64,000 bases of DNA, from contig CM039509.1 in NCBI GenBank assembly GCA_022432975.1, positions 40,210,209 through 40,274,208 on the forward strand. Direction: 5' to 3'. Shown piece by piece: positions 45,641 to 57,662 of this stretch. Both the position numbers and the translations under genes were made by a program. Under the pieces are notes generated by a model, which saw only the letters and a program-made list of their open reading frames with translations, had not been told where the DNA came from and made no database searches. The DNA is from Begonia masoniana. Taxonomy: Eukaryota; Streptophyta; Magnoliopsida; Cucurbitales; Begoniaceae. Within the stretch, counting starts at the first letter, position 1. Each line of letters begins with the position of its first letter.

Positions 45641-47234
45641 AATTCCTCCCTTAAACTCAAACCTTTTCGATCTTTCATTCCGATCATCTCCTTCAAGTTT
45701 TCAAATAGAACTCTTGGAAGCGGCTTTGTAAACATGTCTGCAACTTGATCACGACTCGCAACGTGACTCATTTTCACTTCTCCTTTTTTCACATGTTCCC
45801 TAATAAAATGGAAACGAACATCTATATGCTTACTCCTTTCATGGTGAACTGGATTTTTTGCCAACTCAATTGCTGATTTGTTGTCAACTCGTATTTCAGT
45901 TGCCTCATGTTGCTGGAGATTCAATTCATGTAGCAAATTTCTTAACCAAATTGCGTGGCGAATACACCAAGATGCTGCCACATATTCCGCCTCGCATGTT
46001 GACAAAGTCACGATTGGTTGTTTCTTCGAGAGCCATGTGAATGCTGTGTTCCCCATATAAAATACAAATCCCGCTGTACTTTTCCGATCATCTACATCTC
46101 CACACCAATCACTGTCAGAGTAACCAATCAACTTGTATTCGTCCGTCTTTGTATAGAGTAATCCAAGTGACTCTGTTCCTCGAATGTATCGAAGAATTCT
46201 CTTGATAGCTTTTAGGTGCGAGTGTTTTGGATCCTCCATGTATCGGCTCACTATGCCGACACTATATGCAATGTCCGGCCTTTTGCATGTGAGATATCGT
46301 AGACTCCCAACCAAACTACGGTAGTCACTTGCGTTTACTCGATCTCCTCCCTCAAACCTAGAGAGTTTTGTACCGAGCTCCATCGGTTTTGCTACCGGAT
46401 TGCAATTTTCCATCTTGCTCTTCTTCAAAATATCCTTAGCATATGCTTCTTGTGACAAAAAGTTCCAAATTTTTCTTGTCTAATCTCAAGACCAAGAAAA
46501 TACTTCATCAATCCCAAGTCCGTCATTTCGAACTCTCGCATCATGGTTTTTTTGAAATCTTCTATCATTTTCTCGTTTTTCCCCATGAAGATAAGATCAT
46601 CAACGTAAAGAGCAACAAACAACAAGTTCTCTTCTTCTTTCTTCACATACAACGCATGTTCATAGGGACATTGTATGAATCCGTTCTTCTTGAAGTGGGT
46701 GTCAATTCGGGTGTTCCATGCTCGAGGCGCTTGCTTTAGTCCATATAATGCCTTCTTTAATTTCAAGACTTTGCTCTCCTTTCCGACTTTCATGAATCCA
46801 GGAGGTTGTTCAATATAGACTTCTTCTTCAAGTACTCCATTTAGAAATGCAGACTTCACGTCCATTTGATATACTGGCCACTCAAATTGCGCCGCTTGAG
46901 ATATAAGAAGTCGAATCGTCTCCAATCTTGCAACTGGAGCAAAAATTTCATCATAGTCGATCCCCTCCTTTTGTATATAGCCTTTCGCAACTAGGCGTGC
47001 TTTGTGTCTTTCAATCTCTCCTTTGGCATTCATCTTTTTCTTATACACCCATTTTACTCCTATGGGTTGACATCCTTCCGGCAACTCCACCAAGTCCCAT
47101 GTTTCATTTTTTTCGATTGCCTTTATTTCTTCATCCATCGCGGCTTTCCACCTCTTATCATTCATGGCCTCTTCAAAAGAAATATTCTCCGTGTCTGCTA
47201 ATAAACAAACCAAATGCACTTCACTTGTCGAGTC
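45628..47234 (-). pseudogene. pol: Younger copia reverse transcriptase-RNase H
   Basis: The RT reads from [20 protein letters not shown] and [20 protein letters not shown] through [26 protein letters not shown] and the polymerase site [13 protein letters not shown] (about 46600). RNase H follows after a frameshift near 46440-46450 (KRPDIAYSVGIVSRYMEDPK, GYSDSDWCGDVDDRKSTAGF, STCEAEYVAASW, DNKSAIELAKNPVHHERSKH). It ends at 45628, twelve bases inside the LTR. The upstream part of the same frame lies beyond the solo LTR, at 49603 onward. Confidence 0.93.
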
Positions 47235-47239
47235 GTATA

Positions 47240-49597
47240 TGTAACGCCCCGAACCCGCCCCGGCTCGGTTCGTCACATTGCAAACCCAACCCGCGTTTAA
47301 AACGACATAAAAAAATTTCGATAATTTTTCGACTCAGTTTTCGGACGTGCCCAAAGTACGTTTACAATATGTCGTAAAATATCGGGTGAAAATAATTTGG
47401 AAATAGGAAAATTTTAAAAAGAATTTAAAATAAAAACGGACGGCATAACGCCTAAAATTCAATAAACCAAAACCTGCAATTAAAACCAGGAAACCAGGAA
47501 TCAAACTAGTTCAAACCACAAACACTTACAACCATTATCCATCAACACAATTAACTCGCAACCCGTCAAAACAGTTACGAAAACATTTACAAATGCAATG
47601 TACCAAAATGTACCAAAACCTACCACAATTTAAACAAGTTAACTCATCAAAATAAGTTAGAACACCCACCAAATATCTACATACCAAATATCTACATACA
47701 AAATAGCAACCTCCCACAAACCCGAGGAAAACAGTGGTTAAGACGCCCCAACAATAGCCTGCACCGGCGGCCTCGTACTCCTCCGACTGCGGCCTAATCC
47801 TCGACGGTCTCGTCTACCTCACCTGTATAATAGTCGTCACCTACACCATAGAACACCAAAATAAGCCTAATGCTTAGCAAGTAGGGAAATAATGCATAAT
47901 ACACACTAAATGCGCGACTCAACCCTAACATGCAGTTTCTACACACTCTGTTGTTTTCTTCTCGTTCTGGTTACATTTATCTTCCACTTTCATGTGAATC
48001 AAGTAGGCACACGCCCCAACACAATCCTGGACGGCCACACCTTGACCCACGGAGCAAGACCGGAGGCACACGCCCTAACACAATCCTGGACGGCCAACCA
48101 AATCTCCCTCAATCGATCATAGAATCCTCATTGTGTCTTCAAGCACGAACATATCGAGGCATTCATACTCACGACACATTATGTACATTAGCATAGCATC
48201 TCAAGTAAATCCCCCACGGGGTGCTCAGCGAGCCACGTGCCCGACGAGGCTATTATACTCGAGACCAGGTTGCATATCAATTTTCTTATCTTTCAATTCA
48301 TTCTTACCACTCAAGCATGCAAAACACGTGGTTTCGTAGTTAGAAAACGATGATGCATGACACACGATGCATGACACAAATTAAAATACAGCAAACAAAC
48401 AAACAATCCCTACCATTCTATGGTGTAGGCCCGAAGGCAACAAACAAGCACTCCACTACTTACCTGGTAGCTCGCAATTCAATTATTCACTTCGTCCGAT
48501 AATTCACTCGTGCAATTACCTAACAAATAAGAACAAAATCACTTAGTAACAACCTAAGGAATTCTAAAGAAACCAACTAAAGCAAACCAATATCACTTTT
48601 CAACCTAAAACACTCAAACCCGATTTTCACACAATTTCCAACCGTCCAACTTCAAACGGCCACAACTTATTCGTTTCTCAATGGATTTCGACGTGCCACC
48701 CCAATCCGTAAACCTCTACACGTCTACTATCCATTGAAATACTCAAATTAACCAAACAACCAACTTGGGCGAACCAAAAACACAAAAACAGAACCGGGTA
48801 CACATTTGCTAAAAATTGGTTTTTGTGTAACTTCCATCCAATCCTTAATCTAATCACTCAAACAACCTAAACTAACATTTTCAAAGCTTTAATCATCACA
48901 AGAGGAAGAAAAATAACCAAGGGAGTGAAATTTTCGGAATCCCCTTTTAGGGTTTTCCAAATTCTCACAAAACCCACTTAAAACTCACTAAAACACTCAC
49001 AAATCAACACCTAAGTGAAACCAAACCAAAACCCATAATTTTTTACCTTAAAAACCCTTGTCAAAATGGATGAAAGGGAGGAGGAGAGGGGCTGGAAATT
49101 TCGTGGAGGAGAGAACCAAAAATGAGGAAGAAAGTTGAAAAAAACCTAATTTTAACATACAGTTTTTCCCCTTTTTCTTTACCTCCACAAATTTCTTCCA
49201 AATTATAAAATCCACCCACCACTTGTCCCTTTAATAACCTCCCACGTGGCTGCCATCCACCTCCCCCTCATGCACCCACCACTTGTCCCTTTAATAACCT
49301 CCCACGTGGCTGCCATCCACCTCACCCTCATGCATCCTTTAATAACCTCCTACGTGGCTGCCATCCACCTCATCCTCATGCAATCTTTTCAAGTCCTTTC
49401 TTATTGGTTAAATTATACATTGACTTTTCAAACTAAATACTTTTGACTTTTCAACTTGTTTTAGTTTGAATGGTCAACACCTCCACTTCTCTTTTCTCTA
49501 TTACTCTTCAATGCACATTACTAAATTTGAATAATTGAACTCGCCTAACACGTCTAATCTAAGGCTACGCACGTACAGAAAATTCGCGGGTGTTACA
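47240..49597. mobile_element. Solo LTR (2.36 kb) nested in the younger copia
   Basis: It starts TGTAACGCCCC and ends GGGTGTTACA, with a perfect 5 bp duplication GTATA (47235-47239, 49598-49602). Removing it makes the copia frame continuous. Non-coding. A block CACCTACACCATA near 47840 is shared with the other TGTA-type LTRs. Confidence 0.93.
49213..49381. repeat. 60 bp minisatellite with CACGTG cores in the solo LTR
   Basis: Two full copies of a 60 bp unit (CACCCACCACTTGTCCC... with CCCACGTGGCTGCCATCC) and a third shorter copy lacking part of the unit. The palindromic G-box core CACGTG occurs in the first two copies and TACGTG in the third. Confidence 0.9.
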
Positions 49598-49602
49598 GTA
49601 TA

Positions 49603-51115
49603 AATCTTGTAGACTCCGCATTCTTGGTTGTCTCGGCTTTTCTTCGTCGTCGGATGCTTGAGAGATTGACGGTGTGATTATTGGTGCAGCGATTGATGGT
49701 CCTCCTTTTTCTTTATTTTGTGTTACCTCTTTTTGGTTGTTCTTCCAATCCCATGTCATTTCTTCATTCACATATACATCTCGGCTAACCACAACCTTTT
49801 TGTCAGTTGGGTTAAACAGCTTGAAAGCCTTCGCCTTCTCGTCATACCCGATGAACACATACCTCTTGCTTTTATCATCAAGTTTGGTTCTTCTTTGGTC
49901 CGGTATATGTGCGTAAGCTACACTACCAAACACCTTAAAATGTGATACAGTTGGTTTATGGCCGCTCCAAGCTTCTTGCGGTGTTTGATTCGCCAATATC
50001 GTATGTGGGCATCGATTTTGAACATATACAGCGCATTGCACCGCTTCAGCCCAAAACTCTTTCGGCACGTTTTTGCTCTTCAACATCGATCTAACCATAT
50101 CGAGAATTGTTCGATTCTTTCTTTCGGCCACACCATTTTGTTGAGGAGAGTAAGGTGCGGTCAAGAATCTTTTGATTTCTTGTTCCTCGCAATAGCTTGT
50201 GAAAGCGGTTGACATGTACTCTCCGCCTCTATCAGACCGTAAAGCTTTGATGTAGAGACCGGTCGTCTTCTCCACTAGCACCTTAAATTTCTTGAATATT
50301 TCAAATGCTTCCGATTTTTCCTTCAAGAAATAAACCCAAGTTTTTCTTGTGTAATCATCAATGAAAGTAATGAAATACCTCTTCTCACTAAGAGATTTTG
50401 GTGTGATTGGGCCGCATATGTCGGTGTGTACCAACTCGAGAGATCTCCTTGCACAATTTTCTGCCTTCTTTTGAAATGTACTCCTTGCTTGTTTGCCGAG
50501 TACGCATCCCTCGCAAAATTTCTTGGTGTAGTCCATGTCAGGTAGCCCATGGACCATTTCCTTCTTTGCTAACTCTTTTAGGCCCCCGTAATGTAAGTGT
50601 CCAAATCGTAAATGCCATAACCATGCTTTGTCCTCCATATTTACTTGTAAACATCTTTCTTGCACGTTTTTCAAATTGAGTTTGAACATTTGATTCTTTG
50701 CCATCTCCACGTGTGTGAGCAAGCGACCATCTTTGTCCTTCAAGTGCAACATCCGGTCTTTCATGAAGACCGAACATCCCTTCTCCAATAATTGACCCAT
50801 GCTGAGAATGTTACTCTTCAAGTCGGGCACATAGTAAACATCTTCCATTGTTCCTTCCTTTCCATCTCTTTTGGAAAAACATATTTTTCCTTGGCCTTTG
50901 ACTTGGACTTTCGAAGCATCTCCAATAGACACATGTCCATCTTTTATCTCTTGCATATCAACAAACAGATGTTTGTGTCCACACATATGATTGCTAGCAC
51001 CAGTGTCGAGATACCATACCGTGTCGCTATCTGAAGTGGAACCTTTTTGGGTCATCATGAGAACGCCGTCATCTTTCGTCTCATCTTCCGTGACTAGATT
51101 CGCGTTTTCTTCCAC
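49603..51115 (-). CDS. pol: Younger copia protease-integrase segment
   Basis: The open frame contains the aspartic protease (WYLDTGASNHMCG), GAG-pre-integrase (LWHLRFGHLHYGGLKELAK), integrase zinc finger (CEGCVLGKQARS) and core (ELVHTDICGPI, FIDDYTRKTWVYFL, LRSDRGGEYMS, YSPQQNGVAERKNRTI). It continues directly into RT once the solo LTR is removed. The frame is intact over this segment; an out-of-phase tail to 49565 is read-through into the solo LTR. Confidence 0.93.
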
Positions 51116-52033
51116 CTTCTTCTCAAAGTAGCACTCCTTTGCGTAGTGTCCATACTTACCGCAGTTGTAACACTCAATATTTGAACGATATGCCCGACCA
51201 CCTTTTCCACGACCGCGTCCTCGTCCACGCCAATTTTGTTGGCTGATCTCGCCCTTCTCTTCATGATTATTTCCGCGACCACGGCCTCGGCCACGACCAA
51301 AGCCATGACCACCACGGCCTCGTCCTCTTCCTCAATTGTGTTGCGCGTACATTGCTTTATCCTCCTTGATAATCGCCTTCGTTTGTAAGGCCTCCTCTAA
51401 GACATCTTGTGTCTTCTTCTTCTTCCTTTGTTCATGTGCTTCAAGAGAGCCCGCAAGTTCATCGATAGTCATCTCTTCCAAATTCTTTGACTCCTCGATG
51501 CGCATACAACATTCTCAAAATTCTCAGTCAATGACCGAAGAATTTTCTCCACGACCCTTGCATCCGTGAGGGTTTCTCCATTGCGTTTGAGTTGATTCAC
51601 CACCGTTTGCACACGTGTGATATAGGTTGATATGTCTTCTGACTCCTTCATCTTCATGGCTTCCAATTCGCCTCGAAGTGTTTGAAGCCGCACTTCTTTA
51701 ACTCGGTCGGCACCCTTGAACACCTTTTGCAAGGTATTCCATGCTTCCTTCGAAGTTGATGCACTAGCAATCTTCTCAAAACCCAACTCATCTACTGCTT
51801 GAAACAAAAGGTAGAGAGCGGTCTTGTCCTTCACTCGCATTTCTTTCAATGCTTTTAATTGATTCGCCGTCAAGGAATCAATAGCTTCCACCTCCGCGAA
51901 GCTGGTTTCGACAACTTCCCATGCGTCTTGTGCGCCAAGCAATGCACGCATTTGAATACTCCAATTGTCGTAGTTTGTCTTGGTGAGTCGTGGCAATGGC
52001 ATTTGTCCCAACGATGTGCTCCTATTGTTTGCC
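51094..52033 (-). pseudogene. gag: Younger copia gag
   Basis: Gag starts MANNRSTSLGQMPLPRLT at 52033 and has KTNYDNWSIQMRALLGAQDA, KEAWNTLQKVFKGADRVKEV and LQTLRGELEAMKMKESEDI, the UBN2-type copia gag. A frameshift near 51505 and a TGA near 51333 (Arg codon CGA expected in a GRGRG tract) break it. It ends with Arg/Gly-rich RGRGRG repeats and a zinc knuckle CYNCGKYGHYAKEC near 51170-51130. Confidence 0.9.
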
Positions 52034-52035
52034 AT

Positions 52036-52047
52036 GCTCTGATACCA
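52036..52047 (-). promoter_or_regulatory. Primer binding site for initiator tRNA-Met (younger copia)
   Basis: GCTCTGATACCA on the + strand is identical to the last 12 bases of plant initiator tRNA-Met. It lies three bases inside the 5' LTR edge. Confidence 0.92.
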
Positions 52048-52050
52048 ATT

Positions 52051-52394
52051 TGATACTCGAATATTGTTTATTTTTGGAGAGGAAGAAAAAAATGGACACC
52101 AAACAATGATCTTCACAAATGAAGTTTTTATTTTTATTCTCTCTATTTCTCATTCAAACATATTGCACTATTTATAGAGGCATACTTGACTCTTTACATT
52201 CATAACATAAATATAATTAAATACTATAAAACATCACATTTATTCATAGCATTTATTCTTGACTCTTCAATACTAGTCATAACTTCTCCTAAGAAACTCT
52301 CAAATGACTTTAAGGGCTTTAAATCCATAGGTTACACCTTAGAAATGAATGTCATTAGGACCCTTCAATTTTCGTTTAAAAAAAAAACTGCTTC
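52051..52394 (-). repeat. 5' LTR of the younger copia, outer end missing
   Basis: Matches the 3' LTR for 344 bp, but stops at CTGCTTC, lacking the terminal 21 bp that the 3' LTR has (to TTCTCAACA). TATA box on the - strand at 52176-52169. Confidence 0.9.
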
Positions 52395-52680
52395 ACATGT
52401 GCCAGCACTCCACAGCAAAATGGCGTATCAGAAAGAAAGAACAAGCACCTGACAAAAGTATGTTAGATGTATCTTTGTAGGATATGACAGTCAAAGAAAA
52501 GGGTGGGGATGTTGTGACCATACATCTCGAAATGTGGTGTTTGATAAAGCTTCTTCATAGTGGGCCTCAAACAAAGAAGTACTACCAAACTCAGATGTTT
52601 TCAAAGAAGTATTGGAAACTACTCAAATCCAATTGTGTTCAGAAGAAGCTAAGCTCAGATGTCTTCTAGTGTGGGTTGTC
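52395..52680 (+). pseudogene. Old copia element, right part
   Basis: Resumes with integrase CASTPQQNGVSERKN, then FVGYDSQRKGW, SRNVVFDKASS and a decayed linker. Stops and small frameshifts are present. Homology ends near 52670; RT, RNase H and 3' LTR are absent. Confidence 0.83.
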
Positions 52681-53350
52681 GTCAGTGCGAAAGGGAAGTT
52701 AGAAAAAAAATAATACAAGGAAAAGAAATGAAATTCTGGACTGAAAGCAACAAAGGGTAAGAATTTCTTGAGAAGAATGAAACACGGAGAGAATGAACTG
52801 TGAGGCAGGAAATCACGCCTAGCGAGAAGAGAGAGAGAGAGCACGAAATAGGGAGAGAGAGAGAAGGAAGAGAGAGTCGTAGATGGAAACAAAGAGAGCG
52901 CGAAATAGGGAGAAAACCCAAAAAAAGACGCAAATAGAGGAGGAGGCGCAAATGAAGAGATGCGTACTTTGAAATAAAGAGCGCAAGAAAGGAGGAACAA
53001 GAGAGAGAGAGAGAGAGAGGCCATGTGGAGCGAGCAGGGCTAGGAACTAGTTCGGTGCGAACTGAAAAAACAGAACCAAACCAAAGTGGTTTCTGAAGGA
53101 TAAAAACTGAAATTGTTATTGGATCGAGGGAGAATCAAAAACTTCGGTTCGTTTCTCGATTTTCATTAAGAAAACTCAAAGAAAATTGAACTGAACCGAA
53201 GTTTTCCAAAAACCTAACCTAATTTTCAATTTTTCATTCTAGCAACCAGCGTTCATTTTCCCCTTCGAGTTTGACAACGACTCGACTTAGCGACAACTTT
53301 CATTTAAACTGTTTAAAATTGAACTTTGTGTCTTTCATTCTATTGTCTTT
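52681..53350. other. GA-rich DNA and hAT-like flank
   Basis: 52830-53025 is rich in GAGAGA tracts. 53040-53220 contains many AACCGAA/GGTTCG words resembling hAT subterminal sequence and may be the 5' end of hAT copy 2. No gene is supported. Confidence 0.45.
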
Positions 53351-54173
53351 TGATATGCTATCTTTCTGTATGGCATGTCATTGATATTTCATTCAATTAG
53401 TTATTATGTCAGAATGAAAAGCAGTACGAAGGAAAGCAAAAAACGAAACAAAGCATGTGAAATATGAAATTACTTCACTAAACCAGAACTGTATGACTAG
53501 GATAACCCTAGGGCAACTTGCAATTACCGTGAGATGTCGTATGCTTGTCTTCCAGTAAGAAATAAAACTTCAAGATTGAAAACACATGTAAATGTTTGTA
53601 AAATATTGTTGGCTAGTCTAGACGAGAATCGAAAGACTTTACTGTTACATAAAAAAGAGGTTGTCGGAGGAGCAATTGGTTGTATAATTGTGAAAGCATT
53701 TAGTCAAGAAAGATGTAAATATCAGCTTGCTAAAATGATTGTCATTGATGAATTACCTTTTAAAGTTGTTGAAGGAATAAGATTTGTTAAATGAGTTGGA
53801 ACCAAAATTTATCGTTCTTTGTTGCAAAACTATTGCGAATGAAATTTTCAAACTCTTCATACATGAAAAGAGTAAGTTGGAAGTTTTTTTTTTCCAATTG
53901 ACTACAAGAGTATGTATAACCACCGATACATTAATATCTTTACAAAATATAAATTATATGGTGGTGAATGGTCATTTTATTGTTGCAAATTAGACTTCGC
54001 ATGAGAAAATTATCAATTTTTGTGTCTTTCTTGATAGGAGTGGGCAAAACCAACCTAGAACCAGGGACCCTGTGATGACCTGAATGTGTCTGGTTTTGGT
54101 CGTGAATTCTAGGAATCGGCCTCGGTTCTGAGACCCATAGAACTGTGATCCACGATCTGGTTTGCAGTTCTAG

Positions 54174-54948
54174 TAGGGGTGGGCACGGGCCAGTTCGTTC
54201 CGGTCCCGAGCCCGGACCGAAACCAGACCGAGTTTTTGGAAAATTTTTTTCGAAAATCGGAACTGGCCCTGGGAGGAACCGGGACCGAATCGGAACCAGA
54301 CCGAATATTCGGTCCAGTCCCGGTTCGGTCCCGGTTTCTCCCACCTTAATATATATATTTTTTTAAAAAAATTGAAACTTATAAAAATTTCTCCCTTTTA
54401 CACCTATTCGCAGCAAAAGTCTGACATAATAAAACACACACTGTGAGTGAGGAGAGAGGTGAGTCGATCAGCCGACGACTAGCCGAAGACAGAGGCGAGG
54501 CGTCGGGGCTTCGGGAGAGATTCTGCAAGTGTGATGCATTCTGCCGTCTGCGTGAGTGTTCTATTTTGCAACAGAGAAGACATAGAGGAGGCGATCCGAG
54601 CAAGCGACTGGCACGACTCGGGTGTTCGCCGTTCGGAGGTAGGACTCAGGTGTTCGGGTGTTCTGGTTCTACTGCAGATTAAAATGGGCTAAGAAATCTG
54701 GCGAAGGAGCTGTGGGCCTTGGGTGTTTGAGTTCTACTCCAGATTAATCGAATTAAGATGGGTCCTTCGGTCCGGTCCCGGTTCTTCAGGAATTTGAGCT
54801 GTGGACCGAGGACCGGACCGGCTGTCTTCGGTTCTAGGTATTTCAGACCGAGGACCGGACCGTGGTCCATCACTTTGGGACCGAAATAGGACCAAACCCG
54901 TCGGTCCTGTCCGGTTCTCAGTTCTCAGTCCGGTTCTGCCCACCCTTA
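54174..54948. mobile_element. Second-order non-autonomous hAT element (775 bp)
   Basis: Ends TAGGGGTGGGCA and TGCCCACCCTTA (12 bp inverted repeats, one mismatch) with a perfect 8 bp duplication AGTTCTAG (54166-54173, 54949-54956). Both sides are rich in GGTCCGG/CCGGACC words. Copy 1 has the empty site near 23730 (CTGTTCTGGGGTC). Confidence 0.93.
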
Positions 54949-55075
54949 AGTTCTAGGGTTAAAAATCAGCCAGACCGTAGGAGAACAGATCAGAAAATCA
55001 ACTCAATTTAGCCCATTACTCAACCCTAATTCTTTTCTCCTCTCTTTGTTGAAGCTGCTAGCCTCCCACTCCATC

Positions 55076-55076
<1 letters not shown>

Positions 55077-55113
<37 letters not shown>

Positions 55114-55135
55114 TTCTTTCTCTCTCTCTCTCTCG
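55077..55135. repeat. (CT)n microsatellite
   Basis: Imperfect CT tract with interspersed TTT, homologous to the GA tract at 23503-23548 in copy 1. Confidence 0.93.
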
Positions 55136-56585
55136 TGTTCTGTCGTCTCCCTACCGCAACCCACCCCAACTTGGAGTTGTCTTCTTCTTTTTGCAAGCCT
55201 AAATCGCATCGTCGTCGCTGTTCCAATCTGTTTGCACTTCGCTGAGTCTCTCATTGTTTTGTCGCTGTTCTATTCTTCTATTTGCACTACTCAGCCTTAA
55301 CTCAACTCATTGTTCTGATTTTAGATTAGTTTAGTATTCTAATTTTGGTTCTCGACTGTCTCAAGGTTTGTTGTCGACTTCAGTGCGATTTTGAGTGCAT
55401 TTTTTATTTTATTCCCGTTTTCAGTTCTGATTTCATAATCGTAGGGTAAAAATGTATTGATCTTATCAATATGTATATAAGTGTTTTTAATTTTTACAAT
55501 CTCATGCTATAGTTTTTTGGCAATCTAATGGATAGACATTTAACTTTTTTCTTACATATTTTTTTCAAAAATATTGGAAACGAATCAAGAGGTCCAGTTT
55601 CGGTTCCTGTTTCGGCTTCAAAAACCATGGTCCTGATTTTGGTTCTCTATTTGCGGAACCGTGGGTCACGGGACTGTGTCCACCCTATGATCATAAAAGA
55701 AAAATGGAGAGAGTTTTGACTGTCACAGTTGATAATGCTTCTTCCAATGAAATTGTTTTGACTCATTTGATTAAAACTATTAGAAATTGAAATGGTTTGG
55801 TGCTTGTTGGAGAGTTTATATATGTTCGATGTTTTTCTCGTATTATAAATTTGATTGTTTACAATTGTCTAAAAAAACATAACGATTCTATTATAAAGAT
55901 TTGCAAAGTTGTGAAACATGACAGGTCTTCTCCTTCAAGGATGAGAGAGCAAAAATTACTTGCAAAAGTAATGTATGTCTTAATGTTTCAACTTGATGGA
56001 ACTCAACATATTTTAATGTTGGACACTGCTGAAAAATTTGAAAAAACTTTTACAAAATTGAGTGACTATGACAATCAATTCGTATACAAATTTCTTGACG
56101 ATGAGAATGTAAGTAGTCCTTCCACTTATGAAGATTAGTGTGTTGTTCGTGAATTTATAGTATTGTTAAAAGTATTTTATGATGAAACGTTGAAAGTTTC
56201 GTTAACTTTACATATCACGACAAATGTTTTTTTTTTCTGAAGTATGTAAACTTCATAGAGTTATCAAGAAATATGTAGCATGTGATAACTCATCACTTAG
56301 GATCATGACATTTGGTATGTAAATTAAGTATAAAAAGTATTGGAGAAATTTCAGTAAAGTCAATCACTTCATGTATGTGACTGTTGTGCTTGATCCACGA
56401 TATAAACTAAAATTTGTGAAGCTTTGTCTATTGAAATTGCATGGATAGGAGACGATCAATGTCTTGATAATGGAATTGAAACATACAATTAAAAGTTGTA
56501 TTTAGACTCCAGAGCAGATCCACCAACAAATAACATGGAAGAAGCTTCTAGGTCTGTTGTTGAAGCTACGCATGACTCTATGACG

Positions 56586-57662
56586 CGATTCCACCTGCAA
56601 GGGGTTCGTGTGTCTGCATACAACATCAAGGTTAGATAAACCAGAACTCGTCTAAGCCAAGAATACCTCAAAAACCAGCAACGATTTGAAAGGGAAGATG
56701 AGATCCAAATGCAACGAAATTTTAAGGGTTTCTTAATATATGTGTGAACAATGTTGTCTCAAATTTTCAGGTCCAAATATTCAGAAAGTAAAAAGATATA
56801 CAAAGAAAACCAGATGCTGTCCGATGAGCAATATTCTTGAAGCTCTCGGCATGACATTCTTCCAAAGAAGATGGCAGCAAATGGAAACCAGTTTTGGCCA
56901 CTTTTTTCATGTATCCTACTCTGCAAGAGAGGGAAGAAGAGTGGAGCAATGACTCTTCAAGCAACCTTGGGCTTGAGAGCTCAAAGGAGTTACACTCCTC
57001 GGTTTTGGACCAAACCGAGCCTTACCTCTCACCAACCTTCTAGGCGATGCTTCAGCAGAAAAAATGGGTTATTCTCATTCATTCAACAACCATCAAAAGC
57101 ACAAATAACGATGCATTTATAGACATAGGGGTGGCTGGAGGTTAGGTTGGGTTTGGGCTGCAAAATGGGGGCCAAATATTCGATCATGCTCGGTTAAGTG
57201 CAAACTGCAACATACTAACCTCTTGGCTACTTTGTTTGCACTAATCAGCTACTAAACGCCATGTCATCGAGCCAAGTGGTCTTCAGCAATGTGAGGTGGA
57301 CTTGGCATCTTCAAATGGTGGAAAATGGCTTAGACAAAAAGGGAGAGAAGCCCCTCCTTGCTGGTTTGCTGATGTGGCGCGCACGGGTGGTCTAATGCTC
57401 GGTCGAGTTTCCTCCTTGCTTCTCTTTCATGTTTTTGATTCAACCAACTTCCAACCACCATCTATCTTAACATACATATAATCCTAACACCTAAGGATGC
57501 ATGCAACTATAAAGCATTACATGAAGGCCAATGTTTGCCAATAAAATTACAAGGCTAAAAGTTTGCAAAAAAAAAAAAAAAATTGTAAATAAGTGTTTGG
57601 TTACAATTCATTTCCTAAGGGAGACAAATCCCTTTTTCAAGTGCTTCCATCTTTGGCTCCCA
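56586..57662. other. Probable 3' LTR/untranslated sequence of the gypsy remnant
   Basis: Non-coding. A - strand TATA-like CTATAAATG lies at 57121-57113 and purine-rich AAAAAGGGATTTG lies near 57630, upstream of it in - orientation, so this may be the 3' LTR of the pol remnant at 57663. No second LTR copy is in the window to prove it. A poly(A) run is at 57568-57583. Confidence 0.4.

Larger units (their letters stand above)
45276..52394 (-). mobile_element. Younger copia element nested in the old copia
   Basis: On the - strand: 5' LTR 52394-52051, iMet primer site, gag, integrase, RT-RNaseH, 3' LTR 45640-45276, with a 2.36 kb solo LTR at 47240-49597. The LTRs differ at only about three positions over 344 bp, so it is recent. 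The insertion splits the integrase of the older element between HHQ (45273) and the codons for CASTPQQNGVSERKN (52397 onward). Confidence 0.93.
54035..55687. mobile_element. Nested hAT-like element in hAT copy 2
   Basis: Starts TAGGAGTGGGCA and ends TGTCCACCCTA (short inverted ends), at the same codon position as 23362-23853 in copy 1. It keeps a CT tract (55077-55135) and about 350 bp that copy 1 lacks, and contains a further insertion (54174-54948). The right target duplication is no longer recognisable. Confidence 0.82.
53351..56585 (+). pseudogene. Decayed hAT transposase gene, copy 2
   Basis: On the + strand and collinear with copy 1 (24545-21680, - strand). BED-type region SYACLPVRNKTSRLKTHVNV, KMIVIDELPFKVVEGIRF, ELEPKFIVLCCK, TDTLISLQNINYMVVNGHF; then, after the nested insertion 54035-55687, LTVTVDNASSNEIVLTHLIK near 55715, FIYVRCFSRIINLIVYNCLK, MLDTAEKFEKTFTKLSDYDN, and a decayed stretch to DSM near 56580. 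The dimerisation domain is missing. Stops and frameshifts throughout. Confidence 0.88.
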
